Positions 1 through 8,008 of a stretch of DNA of 64,000 bases are shown here, piece after piece (the stretch's first letter is position 1; each line of letters opens with the position of its first letter). The stretch lies in assembly GCF_023656415.1 (NCBI RefSeq), contig NZ_JAMOIL010000003.1, positions 124,001 to 188,000 on the forward strand. Reading direction: 5' to 3'. A program made the position numbers and the translations under genes. A model generated the notes under the pieces. It saw only the letters and a program-made list of their open reading frames with translations, did no database searches and was not told the origin of the DNA. This stretch comes from Nocardioides bruguierae (GTDB lineage Bacteria > Actinomycetota > Actinomycetes > Propionibacteriales > Nocardioidaceae).

Positions 1-270
1 GCCGGCCGAGGCGAGCGCGGTCATCGCCGCCACCTGGTCGTGGACGACGGCGGCGTCGGTGGCGGGGTGGAAGACCTTGAAGACCAGGGCGCCGGCCGAG
101 GCGCCCGAGGGGCCGGTGTCGGGGCGGAGGAGGAAGTTGCGGTCCTGCTGGCTGCCCAGCTCGGTGACGGCCCCGGTGAGCCCGTAGCGCTGGGCGACGA
201 GGGTCGCGGCCAGCTCGGGCGTGATGGCGGGGCGGCCGTACGAGGCGGCCTCGGTGGCTGCCATCGGCAT
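1..270 (-). CDS. N-terminal part of a phosphotransferase-like protein (incomplete)
   Basis: Only the first 90 codons are in the window; the gene runs off its left edge. It starts at an ATG preceded by a perfect AGGAGG seven bases upstream (278-283). The visible peptide has a segment reading RYGLTGAVTELGSQQDRNFL followed by a LVFKVFH stretch. That pattern is typical of the small lobe of APH-type kinases (homoserine kinase II and aminoglycoside phosphotransferase fold), where Asp-Arg-Asn-Phe precedes the nucleotide-binding Lys strand. In actinobacteria this N-terminus often belongs to a large fusion with a class III PLP aminotransferase, but the window does not show that part. Its substrate cannot be told. 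A second in-frame ATG six bases further in is a possible alternative start. Confidence 0.6.
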   Translation of the reverse strand, partial: MPMAATEAASYGRPAITPELAATLVAQRYGLTGAVTELGSQQDRNFLLRPDTGPSGASAGALVFKVFHPATDAAVVHDQVAAMTALASAG

Positions 271-601
271 GGTGGTTCCTCCTGAGTGATCACCCGTCAC
301 CGGATCTGTGCAGATCCTCGGTTAGCAGTGATCTTCGGTGACTCACTGCGCCGATCTGGTGACGTGGTGCTTCGACTGTAGGAAGGCTTGTGCCGAAAAG
401 TCACTCAGGAATGTCGCCTGGAACCAGCAATTAACGCAGCCGTGACATTCGGGCTCGGATTCGTGACCTGGGTCGCGCGAGTGGTGATGGATCGTCACTG
501 TTGCCTGGACGATCGGTGACGGATCGGTCCGTCAGGGCCGACCCGTGGTGCCGGGATGTCCGCCCGAGGAGGTGTGCCGACGTCCCTGAGGGGAGGTCGG
601 A
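271..601. other. Gene-free stretch upstream of the left-edge gene
   Basis: About 330 bases with no convincing gene. It holds the RBS of the minus-strand left-edge gene, a palindrome GTGATCAC at 286-293, and an interrupted palindrome GGATCT-GTGC-AGATCC at 302-317. The latter could be an operator for that gene. Nothing else was recognised. Confidence 0.4.
302..317. promoter_or_regulatory. Possible operator palindrome GGATCT-N4-AGATCC
   Basis: A perfect 6-bp inverted repeat with a 4-bp spacer, 32 bases upstream of the start of the left-edge minus-strand gene. The position suits a dimeric regulator. The regulator is unknown and such a short palindrome can occur by chance. Confidence 0.25.
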
Positions 602-835
602 TCAGGACAGGGTGCCGACCCAGCCGAGGGCGCCGGCCTGCACGGCCAGGACGCCGGCGAGCCCGAGGGTGACGCTGCCGGCGACGAGGCCGAGCGTGGT
701 GCGGCCGTGGGCGGCGAGCGCGCGGGTCAGGGTCGTGGCCACCATGCCGGTGAAGCCGACGCCGGCCGCGATCAGCACGACGTGCGCGAGTGCGCTCGCG
801 GGCACGAAGAAGGTCCCCCCCCAGGTCCATGGCAC
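602..835 (-). CDS. Small hypothetical membrane protein, 77 aa
   Basis: A 77-residue frame with two long hydrophobic stretches (about residues 11-30 and 47-70) separated by a short polar loop containing AAHGRT, giving a two-helix hairpin topology. The start is taken at the ATG before PWTWGG; a GTG eleven codons in is an alternative. A run of eight G lies just inside the start and could hide a frame error. No family was recognised. It stands alone between the left-edge gene and the oppositely oriented patatin gene. The coherent hydrophobic pattern supports coding, but no function can be given. Confidence 0.45.
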   Translation of the reverse strand: MPWTWGGTFFVPASALAHVVLIAAGVGFTGMVATTLTRALAAHGRTTLGLVAGSVTLGLAGVLAVQAGALGWVGTLS

Positions 836-978
836 AGAACCCTAGGAGCAGGTCGGGACCAACGTCTCGGACTCGCGGGACCTCCGACCTCCGGGGGAGG
901 AGATTTAACTCTGAACCATCGGTCCCGTCCGCGAGGGGTGTCGCGCGGATGCCCACGGGGGTAGACAGGAGCACCGCC

Positions 979-1018
979 GTGATCCAGACCCCGTGATCCA
1001 GACCCGTGAGCCAGACCT
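979..1018. repeat. Three tandem copies of a 13-14 bp unit
   Basis: The unit GTGATCCAGACC occurs twice and a third copy reads GTGAGCCAGACC, at 979, 993 and 1006. Each copy begins with GTG, so the repeat also creates several possible start codons just upstream of the patatin gene. Confidence 0.7.
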
Positions 1019-1038
1019 CGAGACCCAGGGAGGGCGCC

Positions 1039-2919
1039 GTGGCCCCGCAGGACACCGAGACCGACACCGACACCCGCGAGACCCACGAGTCGGATGCCTA
1101 CGGCGATCCGCGGCTCGAGTGCGACCTCGTGATGAAGGGCGGGGTGACCAGCGGCGTCATCTACCCGGGCGTCGCGTGCACGCTCGCGCGGGTCTACCGC
1201 TTCCGGTCGGTGGGCGGGTCGTCGGCCGGGGCCATCGCGGCGGCTGCGACCGCGGCGGCCGAGCTCGGCCGGGCCTCGGGCGGCTTCGAGAAGCTGGACG
1301 CCCTCGCCGGCCGGCTCACCGCCCGAGGAACGGGTGGTCGGTCCCTGCTGTTCCGGCTGTTCCGCCCGGTGCCCGAGCAGCGGCGGCTCTTCGGCGTGCT
1401 GACCGCGGGGCTGGGTCGCACCGGTGCGGCACGGTGGGTGGCCACTGCGGCGGCGGTCGGACGCGGCTACGCGCTGCGGCTGCTGCTGGCGGCCGTCCTG
1501 CCCCTCGGCCTGGTGGTGGCCGGCGTGCTCGCGGGTGGGGTGCTGGGCCTCGTCCTGGTGCCGGTGGCGGCGCTCCTGCTGCTGGTGGGGCTGGCGGCCG
1601 TGGGGGTGGGGAGCGGGGTCCTGGCCGACGTGCGGCGCATCGAGCGGTTCGGCCTCGTCTCCGGCATGCCCGGCCCGCGCGGCGGCGAGGCGCTGACCCC
1701 CTGGTTGCACGAGCGGCTGCAGGACCTGGCCGGGCGCGGCCCCGGCGACCCGGTGCTGACGTTCGGGGACCTGCGCGCCGCGGGGGTGCGGCTGCGCGTG
1801 ATGACCACCGACCTCACCCGGGGCTACCCGGTGACGATGCCGTGGCCGAACCGGGAGCACTGGTGCGACCCGGACGAGATGGCGCAGCTGTTCCCGGCCG
1901 ACGTGGTGCAGCACCTGGTGCGGGTCGGCGGTGGCGCCCGGGAGGACGGGCTGGTGGCGTGGCCGGAGCCGGACGACCTGCCGGTGGTCGTGGCGACGCG
2001 GATGTCGCTGAGCTTCCCGGGGCTGATCCAGGCGGTGCCGCTGCACGCGGTCGACCACGCGCGGGCCGGGGGAGCGGACGGTGCCGCGCCGCGTCCGGTG
2101 TGGTTCTCCGACGGAGGTATCTGCGCGAACCTGCCCGTCCACCTCTTCGACTCGCCGCTGCCACGGCGCCCGACCTTCGCGATCAACCTGGAGGCGTTCG
2201 GCGACGTGCGCCGGCAGGACGCCGAGGACGAGGGGCAGAACTCCTACCTGCCGCTGGACGCCGGGGCCGGTCGCTACCGCCCGCGCCGCCACCTCGACCC
2301 CGCGGGCGTCGGCGGGCTGCTGGGCTTCCTCGGAGCGATCGTGGGCACCGCCCGGACGTGGGTCGACAACCAGCAGCTCACGATGCCGGGCTACCGCAAC
2401 CGCGTCGTCACGATCTTCCACAGCGACAGCGAGGGCGGCCTCAACCTGGACATGCCCGCCGAGGTCGTCGAGGCGCTGGGTGCGCGCGGCCGCGGGGCCG
2501 GGCGCAAGCTGGTGGACGCCTTCGCCGGCCCGGAGCCGGGCTCCGTCGACGGGCCCGCGTGGACGGCGCACCGCTGGACCCGGCTGCGGATCTCGGTGGC
2601 GGGCCTGGCGGACTGGTGGGGGGCGTTCGCGCGGTCGTTCCGCGACGCCGACGTCGGCCGTCCGGACTACCCGGGGCTGCTGGCCGCGCACGCCGACGAG
2701 GTCGACCTGCCGTACCGGCTCAGCGCCACCGACCGTGCGCTGCTCGCGCAGCGGCTCGGCCGGTTCGTCGCCGAGGAGCAGCAGTGGGACGACGGCCTGG
2801 CCGGTCGCCACGCGCCCAGGCCTGCTCCGGAGCTGCGCCTGGTCACCGACATGGACACCACCGCGGAGCCGCTGCCGCCGACCGGAATTGCGGAGCCTCC
2901 GCAGGAGCCCGGCGGCTGA
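1039..2919 (+). CDS. Patatin-like phospholipase with an internal membrane-like insert
   Basis: Lipid acyl hydrolase of the patatin family, 626 residues from this start. The catalytic serine sits in GGSSAG (Ser62), preceded by the glycine-rich oxyanion segment KGGVTSG near residue 33. The catalytic aspartate is in the DGG motif at about Asp358 (FSDGGICANLPV), so the Ser/Asp dyad is complete. Between them, about residues 147-197, is a long hydrophobic stretch rich in Leu, Val and Ala that could form two membrane helices; simple patatins lack this. The GTG at 1039 is preferred because AGGGAGGG lies just upstream; an in-frame GTG at 1006 lies inside a tandem repeat. It probably cleaves membrane phospholipids or other acyl esters, but the substrate is unknown. 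It appears monocistronic. Confidence 0.85.
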   Translation: MAPQDTETDTDTRETHESDAYGDPRLECDLVMKGGVTSGVIYPGVACTLARVYRFRSVGGSSAGAIAAAATAAAELGRASGGFEKLDALAGRLTARGTGGRSLLFRLFRPVPEQRRLFGVLTAGLGRTGAARWVATAAAVGRGYALRLLLAAVLPLGLVVAGVLAGGVLGLVLVPVAALLLLVGLAAVGVGSGVLADVRRIERFGLVSGMPGPRGGEALTPWLHERLQDLAGRGPGDPVLTFGDLRAAGVRLRVMTTDLTRGYPVTMPWPNREHWCDPDEMAQLFPADVVQHLVRVGGGAREDGLVAWPEPDDLPVVVATRMSLSFPGLIQAVPLHAVDHARAGGADGAAPRPVWFSDGGICANLPVHLFDSPLPRRPTFAINLEAFGDVRRQDAEDEGQNSYLPLDAGAGRYRPRRHLDPAGVGGLLGFLGAIVGTARTWVDNQQLTMPGYRNRVVTIFHSDSEGGLNLDMPAEVVEALGARGRGAGRKLVDAFAGPEPGSVDGPAWTAHRWTRLRISVAGLADWWGAFARSFRDADVGRPDYPGLLAAHADEVDLPYRLSATDRALLAQRLGRFVAEEQQWDDGLAGRHAPRPAPELRLVTDMDTTAEPLPPTGIAEPPQEPGG

Positions 2920-2940
2920 GCCGGTCCGCGTGAGGGGTGG

Positions 2941-2984
2941 CGGTGAGAGCGCGGTGAGAGCGCGGCGAGAACGGTGTGAGAGCG
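2941..2984. repeat. Four 11-bp direct repeats upstream of an MFS gene
   Basis: Units CGGTGAGAGCG, CGGTGAGAGCG, CGGCGAGAACG and GTGTGAGAGCG follow one another without spacers, so the common GAG core recurs every 11 bp on one helical face. They lie 62-105 bases before the ATG of the MFS gene at 3046. Direct repeats of 11 bp are typical of OmpR/PhoB-type response-regulator sites, so this may be an operator array. That reading is inference. Confidence 0.55.
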
Positions 2985-3045
2985 GGTGGCCGCAGGCTCG
3001 GTGGCGTCCGGTGCGAACCACGCACCCGAGCCCCAGGAGGCCGCC

Positions 3046-4503
3046 ATGACGACCACCAGCTCCCCGCCGCTCGGCGGCCCCCGCACCTACCCCTCCCTGC
3101 GTTCCGCGGCGATCCCGCTGGCGGCGCTCGCGCTCGCCTTCTTCGTCGAGATGGTCGACAACACCCTGCTCTCGATCGCGCTGCCCACCATCGGCCGCGA
3201 CCTCGGCTCGGGGACGACGGCCCTGCAGTGGGTCACCGGCGCGTACTCGCTCACCTTCGGCGGCCTGCTGCTCACCGCCGGCTCGGTGGCCGACCGGTTC
3301 GGCCGACGACGGGTGTTGCTCGTCGGGCTCACGGCCTTCGGCGGGCTCAGCCTCCTCGCCGCCCTGGTGGGCAGCACCGGGGAGCTCATCGCACTGCGGG
3401 CGGCGCTCGGCGTGGCCGCGGCCGCGATGGCACCGATCACCAACTCGCTGGTCTTCCGGCTCTTCGACGACTCCGCCCTGCGGATGCGCGCGATCACGGT
3501 GATGATCGTGGTCGGGATGTCGGGCTTCGTGCTGGGCCCGCTGCTCGGCGGCACGGCGCTGGCCCACGTCGGCTGGGAGTGGCTGCTGCTCGTCAACGCC
3601 CCGATCGCGCTGCTCGCCGTCGTGGGGGTGCGCCTCGGCGTGCCCGCCGACCACCCCGACGACCTCACCGACGACCGCCTGGACGTGCCGGGCGCCCTGC
3701 TCTCCATCGCCACGATCGGACTGGCCTGCTGGACGCTGACCAGCGGCGTCGACCACGGCTGGCTCTCGCCGCTGACCCTCGGCTCGGCGCTGGCGGCACT
3801 GCTGGCGGGCCTCGGCTTCTGGCAGCGCGAGCGGCGTGCCTCGTCCCCGATGCTGGACCTGGCGATGCTGCGCGGTGGCACCGTGCGCGGCGCCCTGCTC
3901 GCCCAGGTGGCCGCGTCGCTGGCCATGGCCGCGGTGATGTTCGGCCTGATCCTGCACTTCCAGTACGCCTACGGCTGGAGCCCCGTGCGCGCCGGCCTCG
4001 CCAACCTGCCGATGATCCTCACGATGCTGCTGGTCTCGCCAGCCACCGACGCGCTCGTCGCGAAGGTCGGGCACCGTCGGGCGTCCCTGGTGGGTGCGGC
4101 CTCGCTGTTCCTCGGGCTGGCCGGCATGGCCTGGGGGGTCGAGCACGGCTACCTGCCCATCGCCTGCTCGATGGTCGTGATGACCATCGGTCTGCGCACC
4201 CTCATGGCGGTCGGGGCCGTCGCGCTCATCGACGCCGTGCCGGAGAACCGCACGTCCGTCGGCGCTGCGCTCAACGACACTGCCCAGGAGGTCGGCACCA
4301 GCATCGGCACCGCGGTGGTCGGCACCGCGATCGCCGTCCTGGTCACCACCGTGCTGCCCAGCGGGGTCTGGAGCAGCGACCTGGTCGCGTCCTACTTCGC
4401 GGGGGAGCGGGTCGTGTACGGCGTCCTCGCCGTCGTGGTCGGGCTGGTCGCGGCCGCCGGTGCGCTGACCCTCACGGACTCGCGGATCACGGAGGAGGCC
4501 TGA
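3046..4503 (+). CDS. MFS drug:H+ antiporter, DHA2 (EmrB/QacA-like), 485 aa
   Basis: A proton-coupled exporter in the cytoplasmic membrane. The length and about fourteen hydrophobic segments fit the 14-helix DHA2 family. Motif A is clear at residues 79-89 (GSVADRFGRRR), between helices 2 and 3. FVEMVDNTLLSIALPTIGRDL near residues 32-53 is the usual first-helix motif of EmrB/QacA proteins. The ATG has a strong CAGGAGG six bases upstream. It is preceded by an array of 11-bp direct repeats that may control it. Its substrate is unknown; such proteins usually export lipophilic or cationic drugs or metabolites. The following SDR gene is separated by about 120 bases and a palindrome, so it is probably a separate unit. 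Confidence 0.9.
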   Translation: MTTTSSPPLGGPRTYPSLRSAAIPLAALALAFFVEMVDNTLLSIALPTIGRDLGSGTTALQWVTGAYSLTFGGLLLTAGSVADRFGRRRVLLVGLTAFGGLSLLAALVGSTGELIALRAALGVAAAAMAPITNSLVFRLFDDSALRMRAITVMIVVGMSGFVLGPLLGGTALAHVGWEWLLLVNAPIALLAVVGVRLGVPADHPDDLTDDRLDVPGALLSIATIGLACWTLTSGVDHGWLSPLTLGSALAALLAGLGFWQRERRASSPMLDLAMLRGGTVRGALLAQVAASLAMAAVMFGLILHFQYAYGWSPVRAGLANLPMILTMLLVSPATDALVAKVGHRRASLVGAASLFLGLAGMAWGVEHGYLPIACSMVVMTIGLRTLMAVGAVALIDAVPENRTSVGAALNDTAQEVGTSIGTAVVGTAIAVLVTTVLPSGVWSSDLVASYFAGERVVYGVLAVVVGLVAAAGALTLTDSRITEEA

Positions 4504-4522
4504 GCGGCCCCGCTGGACGGAA

Positions 4523-4541
4523 TAGCACGTGCTAGCGCTAG
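4523..4541. promoter_or_regulatory. Overlapping palindromes upstream of the SDR gene
   Basis: TAGCACGTGCTA (4523-4534) and CTAGCGCTAG (4532-4541) are perfect palindromes sharing three bases, about 85 bases before the SDR start. The arrangement suits a TetR-type repressor that binds as two dimers. The cognate regulator is not in the window next to it. Confidence 0.4.
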
Positions 4542-4623
4542 GCTGCGTGTGACGCAGGCGACATGTCTGTGGCACCCGAACCGCACGGGCCGTGAGCCCG
4601 CGCCGAGCACGGAGGAACCGCGC

Positions 4624-5418
4624 ATGACCGCCTGGGCGAGCTACCCCTACGAGGGCACGACGGTGCTGGTGACGGGCGGGGGCTCCGGCATCGGCCGGGC
4701 CATCGCCCGGGCGTTCCTGGAGCAGGGCGCCTCCGTGCTGGTCACCGGTCGTCGCGCCGAGCCGCTGGAGGAGACCGTCGCCGGGTTCCCGGCCGAGCGG
4801 GTCGGGGTGCTGACCGGCGACATGGCGGGCGAGGCCGACATCCAGGCCGCCGTCGCCGCCGTCCTCGAGCGCTGGGGCACGCTCGACGTCGTCGTGGCCA
4901 ACGCGGGCGTCTCCAGCCCCGGCACCGTGGAGACCATGACCGAGCAGGTCTGGGCCGCGATGCGCGAGCTGAACGTCGACGGCATGGTGCGGCTGGCCCG
5001 GCACAGCGTGGCCGCCCTGCGGGAGAGCAAGGGCACGTTCCTGGCGATCTCGTCGGTCGCCGGCGTCGGTGGCGACTGGAACCAGGTCGGCTACAACGCG
5101 ACCAAGGGCGCGGTGAACGCGTTCGTCCAGGCGATGGCGCTCGACCACGGCCACGACGGCATCCGCGTCAACGCGATCGCGCCGGCCTTCACCGCCACGG
5201 CCCAGACCCAGGAGCGGCTCGACGACCCCGAGTTCTCCGCCAAGCTGCACGACCGCATCGCGCTGGACCGTCCTGCCGTCCCCGAGGACATCGCCAAGGC
5301 CGCCCTCTGGCTGGCCAGCCCCGACGCCGCCTACGTCACCGGCGTGATCCTGCCCGTCGACGGCGGCACGACCGCTTCCTCGGGCACCCCGCGCCCGCTC
5401 AAGCCGCGCACCTCGTGA
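4624..5418 (+). CDS. SDR-family oxidoreductase, 264 aa
   Basis: Classical short-chain dehydrogenase/reductase. The nucleotide-binding motif TGGGSGIG is at residues 17-24, NAG at 93-95, the catalytic serine at about 144, and YNATK at 157-161 gives the Tyr/Lys pair. The VDGG near the C-terminus is also typical. There is an Arg (TGRRAE) after strand 2, which hints at NADP(H). The ATG follows GGAGG with good spacing. Its stop overlaps the start of the next gene by four bases (GTGA), so the two are translationally coupled. The pairing with an amidohydrolase suggests a small catabolic operon. The substrate is not identifiable. Confidence 0.9.
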   Translation: MTAWASYPYEGTTVLVTGGGSGIGRAIARAFLEQGASVLVTGRRAEPLEETVAGFPAERVGVLTGDMAGEADIQAAVAAVLERWGTLDVVVANAGVSSPGTVETMTEQVWAAMRELNVDGMVRLARHSVAALRESKGTFLAISSVAGVGGDWNQVGYNATKGAVNAFVQAMALDHGHDGIRVNAIAPAFTATAQTQERLDDPEFSAKLHDRIALDRPAVPEDIAKAALWLASPDAAYVTGVILPVDGGTTASSGTPRPLKPRTS

Positions 5419-6257
5419 GCCCCACCGGCAGCCAGGGGCCGGTGCGCGGCGACGCGCACATGCACCTCTTCTCCCGCGGCTACCACCCCGAGCGCGCCTC
5501 CGAGCAGAGCGACCTGGAGCGCTACGAGGCGTTCCGGGCCGGGCACGGGGTCGCCGCCGCGCTCGTCATCGGCTATGTCGGGGACGGCATCGACCCCGGC
5601 AACAACGCCTACCTGCGCTCGCTCGCGGTCGACCGGCCGTGGATGACGACCCTCGCCCACGTCGTCGCCACGCCCACGGCCGCCGAGGTCTCCCGCCTCC
5701 TCGCCGACGGTCACCGCGGAGTCTCGGTGCTCTGCCGCACCGAGCAGGACGCCGCCTGGCTGGCCGCGTGGCCCGACGAGGTCTGGCAGGTCCTCGAGGA
5801 CGCCGCGGCCATGGTGTCGATCAACGGTGCCCCGCCGGCGCACCCCGGTCTGGCCGCCGTCGTCCGCGCCCGGCCCGGCTGCACGTTCCTTTTTGCGCAC
5901 CTCGGCGAGCCCGGCTCGTACGCGTCGGTCCCGACCCACGACCAGGCGCGGGCGCGGCTCGCCGGTCTGCTGGCGCTGGGCGGGGAGGCGAACGCGTACG
6001 TGAAGGCGTCCGGCTTCTACCAGACCTCCACGGCCCTGGACGCCGGCTCGACCGCGCACGCGCAGGCGCGGCCGTTCGTCGACGTCCTGCTGGAGGCGTT
6101 CGGGCCGCGGCACCTGGTGTGGGGCTCGGACTTCAGCCCGGTCGCCGACTTCACCGACCTCGACACAGCCGCCTCGCCGGGCGCGCTCGCGGGCCTCGAC
6201 CTCGCGGACCGGGCCGCGGTCATGGGCGGCACCCTGCTGGGGCTGCTCGGCGCCTGA
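5415..6257 (+). CDS. Amidohydrolase-family TIM-barrel protein, 280 aa
   Basis: The N-terminal metal motif DAHMH (residues 13-17), HLGEPG in the middle, and WGSDFSP near the end form the pattern of amidohydrolase_2 proteins: strand-1 HxH, strand-6 His and strand-8 Asp. Such enzymes hydrolyse lactones or amides, or decarboxylate ring acids, at a divalent metal. It begins with a GTG overlapping the stop of the SDR gene, so the two are one operon. A step in which the SDR oxidises a compound whose ring or lactone is then opened here is plausible but is inference. The gene ends just before the oppositely oriented exonuclease gene. Confidence 0.8.
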   Translation: MSPTGSQGPVRGDAHMHLFSRGYHPERASEQSDLERYEAFRAGHGVAAALVIGYVGDGIDPGNNAYLRSLAVDRPWMTTLAHVVATPTAAEVSRLLADGHRGVSVLCRTEQDAAWLAAWPDEVWQVLEDAAAMVSINGAPPAHPGLAAVVRARPGCTFLFAHLGEPGSYASVPTHDQARARLAGLLALGGEANAYVKASGFYQTSTALDAGSTAHAQARPFVDVLLEAFGPRHLVWGSDFSPVADFTDLDTAASPGALAGLDLADRAAVMGGTLLGLLGA

Positions 6258-6280
6258 CCACACGGACTATCGGGGCCTCG

Positions 6281-7363
6281 TCAGCCGCGGGTGCGCACCA
6301 GGGACGCGGGGTCGCCGGTGAGCACCCGCAGCGCCAGGTCGGTGGTGGAGTCGTTGCCCAGGAAGCCGACGACGCGGCCGACCCGGGCGATGTCGAGCGG
6401 CAGCAGGCCGGGGGAGCCAGGCACGTCGGGAGTGAGCCCGAGGTCGAGGTCCTCGCGGCCGGTCATGATCCGCACGTTGAAGTCGTAGCGCTCCCGTGTG
6501 CCCTCGGCGCTCAGCGCCTTGACCAGGCGGGCGCCCAGCCGTCGTCCACCCTGCTCGAGGGACCAGGAGTCGAGCGCGGCGGCGAGCGTGCGGCCCTCGT
6601 CGTGCTCGACGTCGGCCCACACCTCGTCCATCGAGCCGGCGACCTCGAGCAGCGCCGCTGCGGCCTTCTCGCCGATGCCCGTGACGCCGGGCAGGTTGTC
6701 GCTGGCGTCGCCCCGCAGCGCGGCGAAGGCGAGGTAGTTCGAGGCGTTCACGCCGTACATCGACCGCAGCGCCCGCGGGGAGAGCAGGGGAGAGGCGTGG
6801 ATGCCGCCGTCGATCAGTCGCAGCACCTTGGTGTGGTCGCTGATGTGGGCGAAGGCGTCGCGGTCGGAGGTGATGATGACGCACTCCCAGCCGTGCCGAC
6901 CGGCCCAGGCCGCGCCCGAGGCGTTGACGTCGTCGGCCTCCAGTCCTGCCGGGACGACCGTCGCCAGACCCAGCGCGTCGAGCAGCGACTTCGCCCGCTC
7001 GAGCTGGTCGACGAGCTCCGGGGCCTTCTCGGCCCGCCCCGCCTTGTAGTCGGGGTAGAAGTCGCGGCGGGCGGACGCCGTCCTGTCGTCGAGGCCGAAG
7101 ACGACCGCGTCGGGCGCGAACGTGTCGATCGACTCGATGATCTGGCGCAGCATGCCGTGCAGCGCCCACACCGGGCGGCTGGCCCGGTCGACCATCTGCG
7201 TGTAGGCCCGGGCGTGGTGGTTGCGGTGCAGCAGCGAGGGCGCGTCCACGACCAGCAGCAGCTTCTTCTCGCTGGTGCGGGAGAGCGCGGCCTGGGCGGA
7301 GGTCTCGGTGTCGGCGCTGCCCGCGAGGGGCTCGAGGTCGGACGGCGGCATGGCGCTGGCCAT
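6281..7363 (-). CDS. Stand-alone 5'-3' exonuclease (FEN / Pol I N-domain type)
   Basis: Flap endonuclease-like protein corresponding to the N-terminal nuclease of DNA polymerase I, with no polymerase domain. The acidic clusters that bind the two metals are visible: DAPSLLHR, FGLDDRTASARRDFYPDYKAGR, GLEADDVNA, ITSDRDAF, and the helix-hairpin-helix LRGDASDNLPGVTGIGEKAA. It would remove RNA primers or flaps. The conserved domain starts at KKLLLVVDAPSLLHR, so about 30 residues of variable leader precede it. ATG 7363 is used here; an in-frame GTG at 7384 is possible. A strong hairpin lies just upstream and should isolate it from the preceding minus-strand gene. Confidence 0.85.
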   Translation of the reverse strand: MASAMPPSDLEPLAGSADTETSAQAALSRTSEKKLLLVVDAPSLLHRNHHARAYTQMVDRASRPVWALHGMLRQIIESIDTFAPDAVVFGLDDRTASARRDFYPDYKAGRAEKAPELVDQLERAKSLLDALGLATVVPAGLEADDVNASGAAWAGRHGWECVIITSDRDAFAHISDHTKVLRLIDGGIHASPLLSPRALRSMYGVNASNYLAFAALRGDASDNLPGVTGIGEKAAAALLEVAGSMDEVWADVEHDEGRTLAAALDSWSLEQGGRRLGARLVKALSAEGTRERYDFNVRIMTGREDLDLGLTPDVPGSPGLLPLDIARVGRVVGFLGNDSTTDLALRVLTGDPASLVRTRG

Positions 7364-7387
7364 CGTAGGGGGTTCCGCGGCCACCGG

Positions 7388-7436
7388 TGATCGTGGAGTC
7401 CTGGACGTACCCGGTACGTGCAGGACTCCACGATCA
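7388..7436 (-). terminator. Long hairpin, probable terminator
   Basis: A 16-bp perfect outer stem (7388-7403 with 7421-7436), one G/G mismatch, a 6-bp inner stem ACGTAC/GTACGT and a CCG loop. It lies just after the stop of the minus-strand PH-domain gene. There is no T-run, as is common for actinobacterial terminators. Confidence 0.7.
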
Positions 7437-7450
7437 GCCTGGTCGCCGGT

Positions 7451-7825
7451 TCACTTCAGGACGGCCCAGGAGATGAGCTGGTCGAGCCGGCGGACGTCGA
7501 TCTTCTTGTTGAGCTTGACCTTGATGTGACCGGCCTTGGTCCACAGCTCCAGCTCGGCGTCCCGGTCGAGCATGCCGCCCGCGTTCTCCGAGGACCACAT
7601 GTGGATCGAGCTGTAGGGCAGCGAGTACACCTCGACCTTCTTGCCGCTCAGACCCTGCGCGTCACGCACGATCAGCCGCTTGGTCGTGAAGATGGCGCTG
7701 TCGCGGAACGTACGGAACGCGGCCACCGCCTGCTCGCCCTCCATCAGCAGGTTGACCACGTCCTGCGGGACGGGGATCTCCTCCATCAGCGTCCAGGCGG
7801 TGATCGCGGCAACACTCGTGTCCAT
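7451..7825 (-). CDS. PH-domain protein (bacterial PH), 124 aa
   Basis: Small soluble protein matching the bacterial pleckstrin-homology family related to YvbH. Visible hallmarks are the short segments FRTFRDSAIFTTKRLIV, SYSLPYSSI-like VYSLPYSSIHMWS, and a C-terminal amphipathic helix DVRRLDQLISWAVLK. The ATG has GGAGAAC upstream. Function in bacteria is poorly defined; these domains form ring-like oligomers and are often stress linked. It is followed by a long hairpin, so it is probably transcribed alone. No catalytic residues are expected. Confidence 0.75.
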   Translation of the reverse strand: MDTSVAAITAWTLMEEIPVPQDVVNLLMEGEQAVAAFRTFRDSAIFTTKRLIVRDAQGLSGKKVEVYSLPYSSIHMWSSENAGGMLDRDAELELWTKAGHIKVKLNKKIDVRRLDQLISWAVLK

Positions 7826-8008
7826 GGTTCTCCTTCGTCGGGGTCGGTGCGGCCGACCGTACGTCAGGGTGGACGTGGCAGTGAGTGCAGGGTGGGCGAG
7901 CGGTGGGACCCGTGTCGATCATCGAGTTCCGCCTCGCAGGACGCGGGCGCGCAGGTAGCCTCCCGCCGTCACGTCAAGATCTGCGTGGCAGTCGAAGGAG
8001 CGTGACAG

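Noticed and set aside
772..5250. Very long open frame on the minus strand across the patatin, MFS and SDR genes
   Set aside because: It is an antisense shadow produced by high-GC codon bias. The forward genes have domains, motifs and RBSs, and the reverse frame has only Arg/His/Gly-rich low-complexity text.
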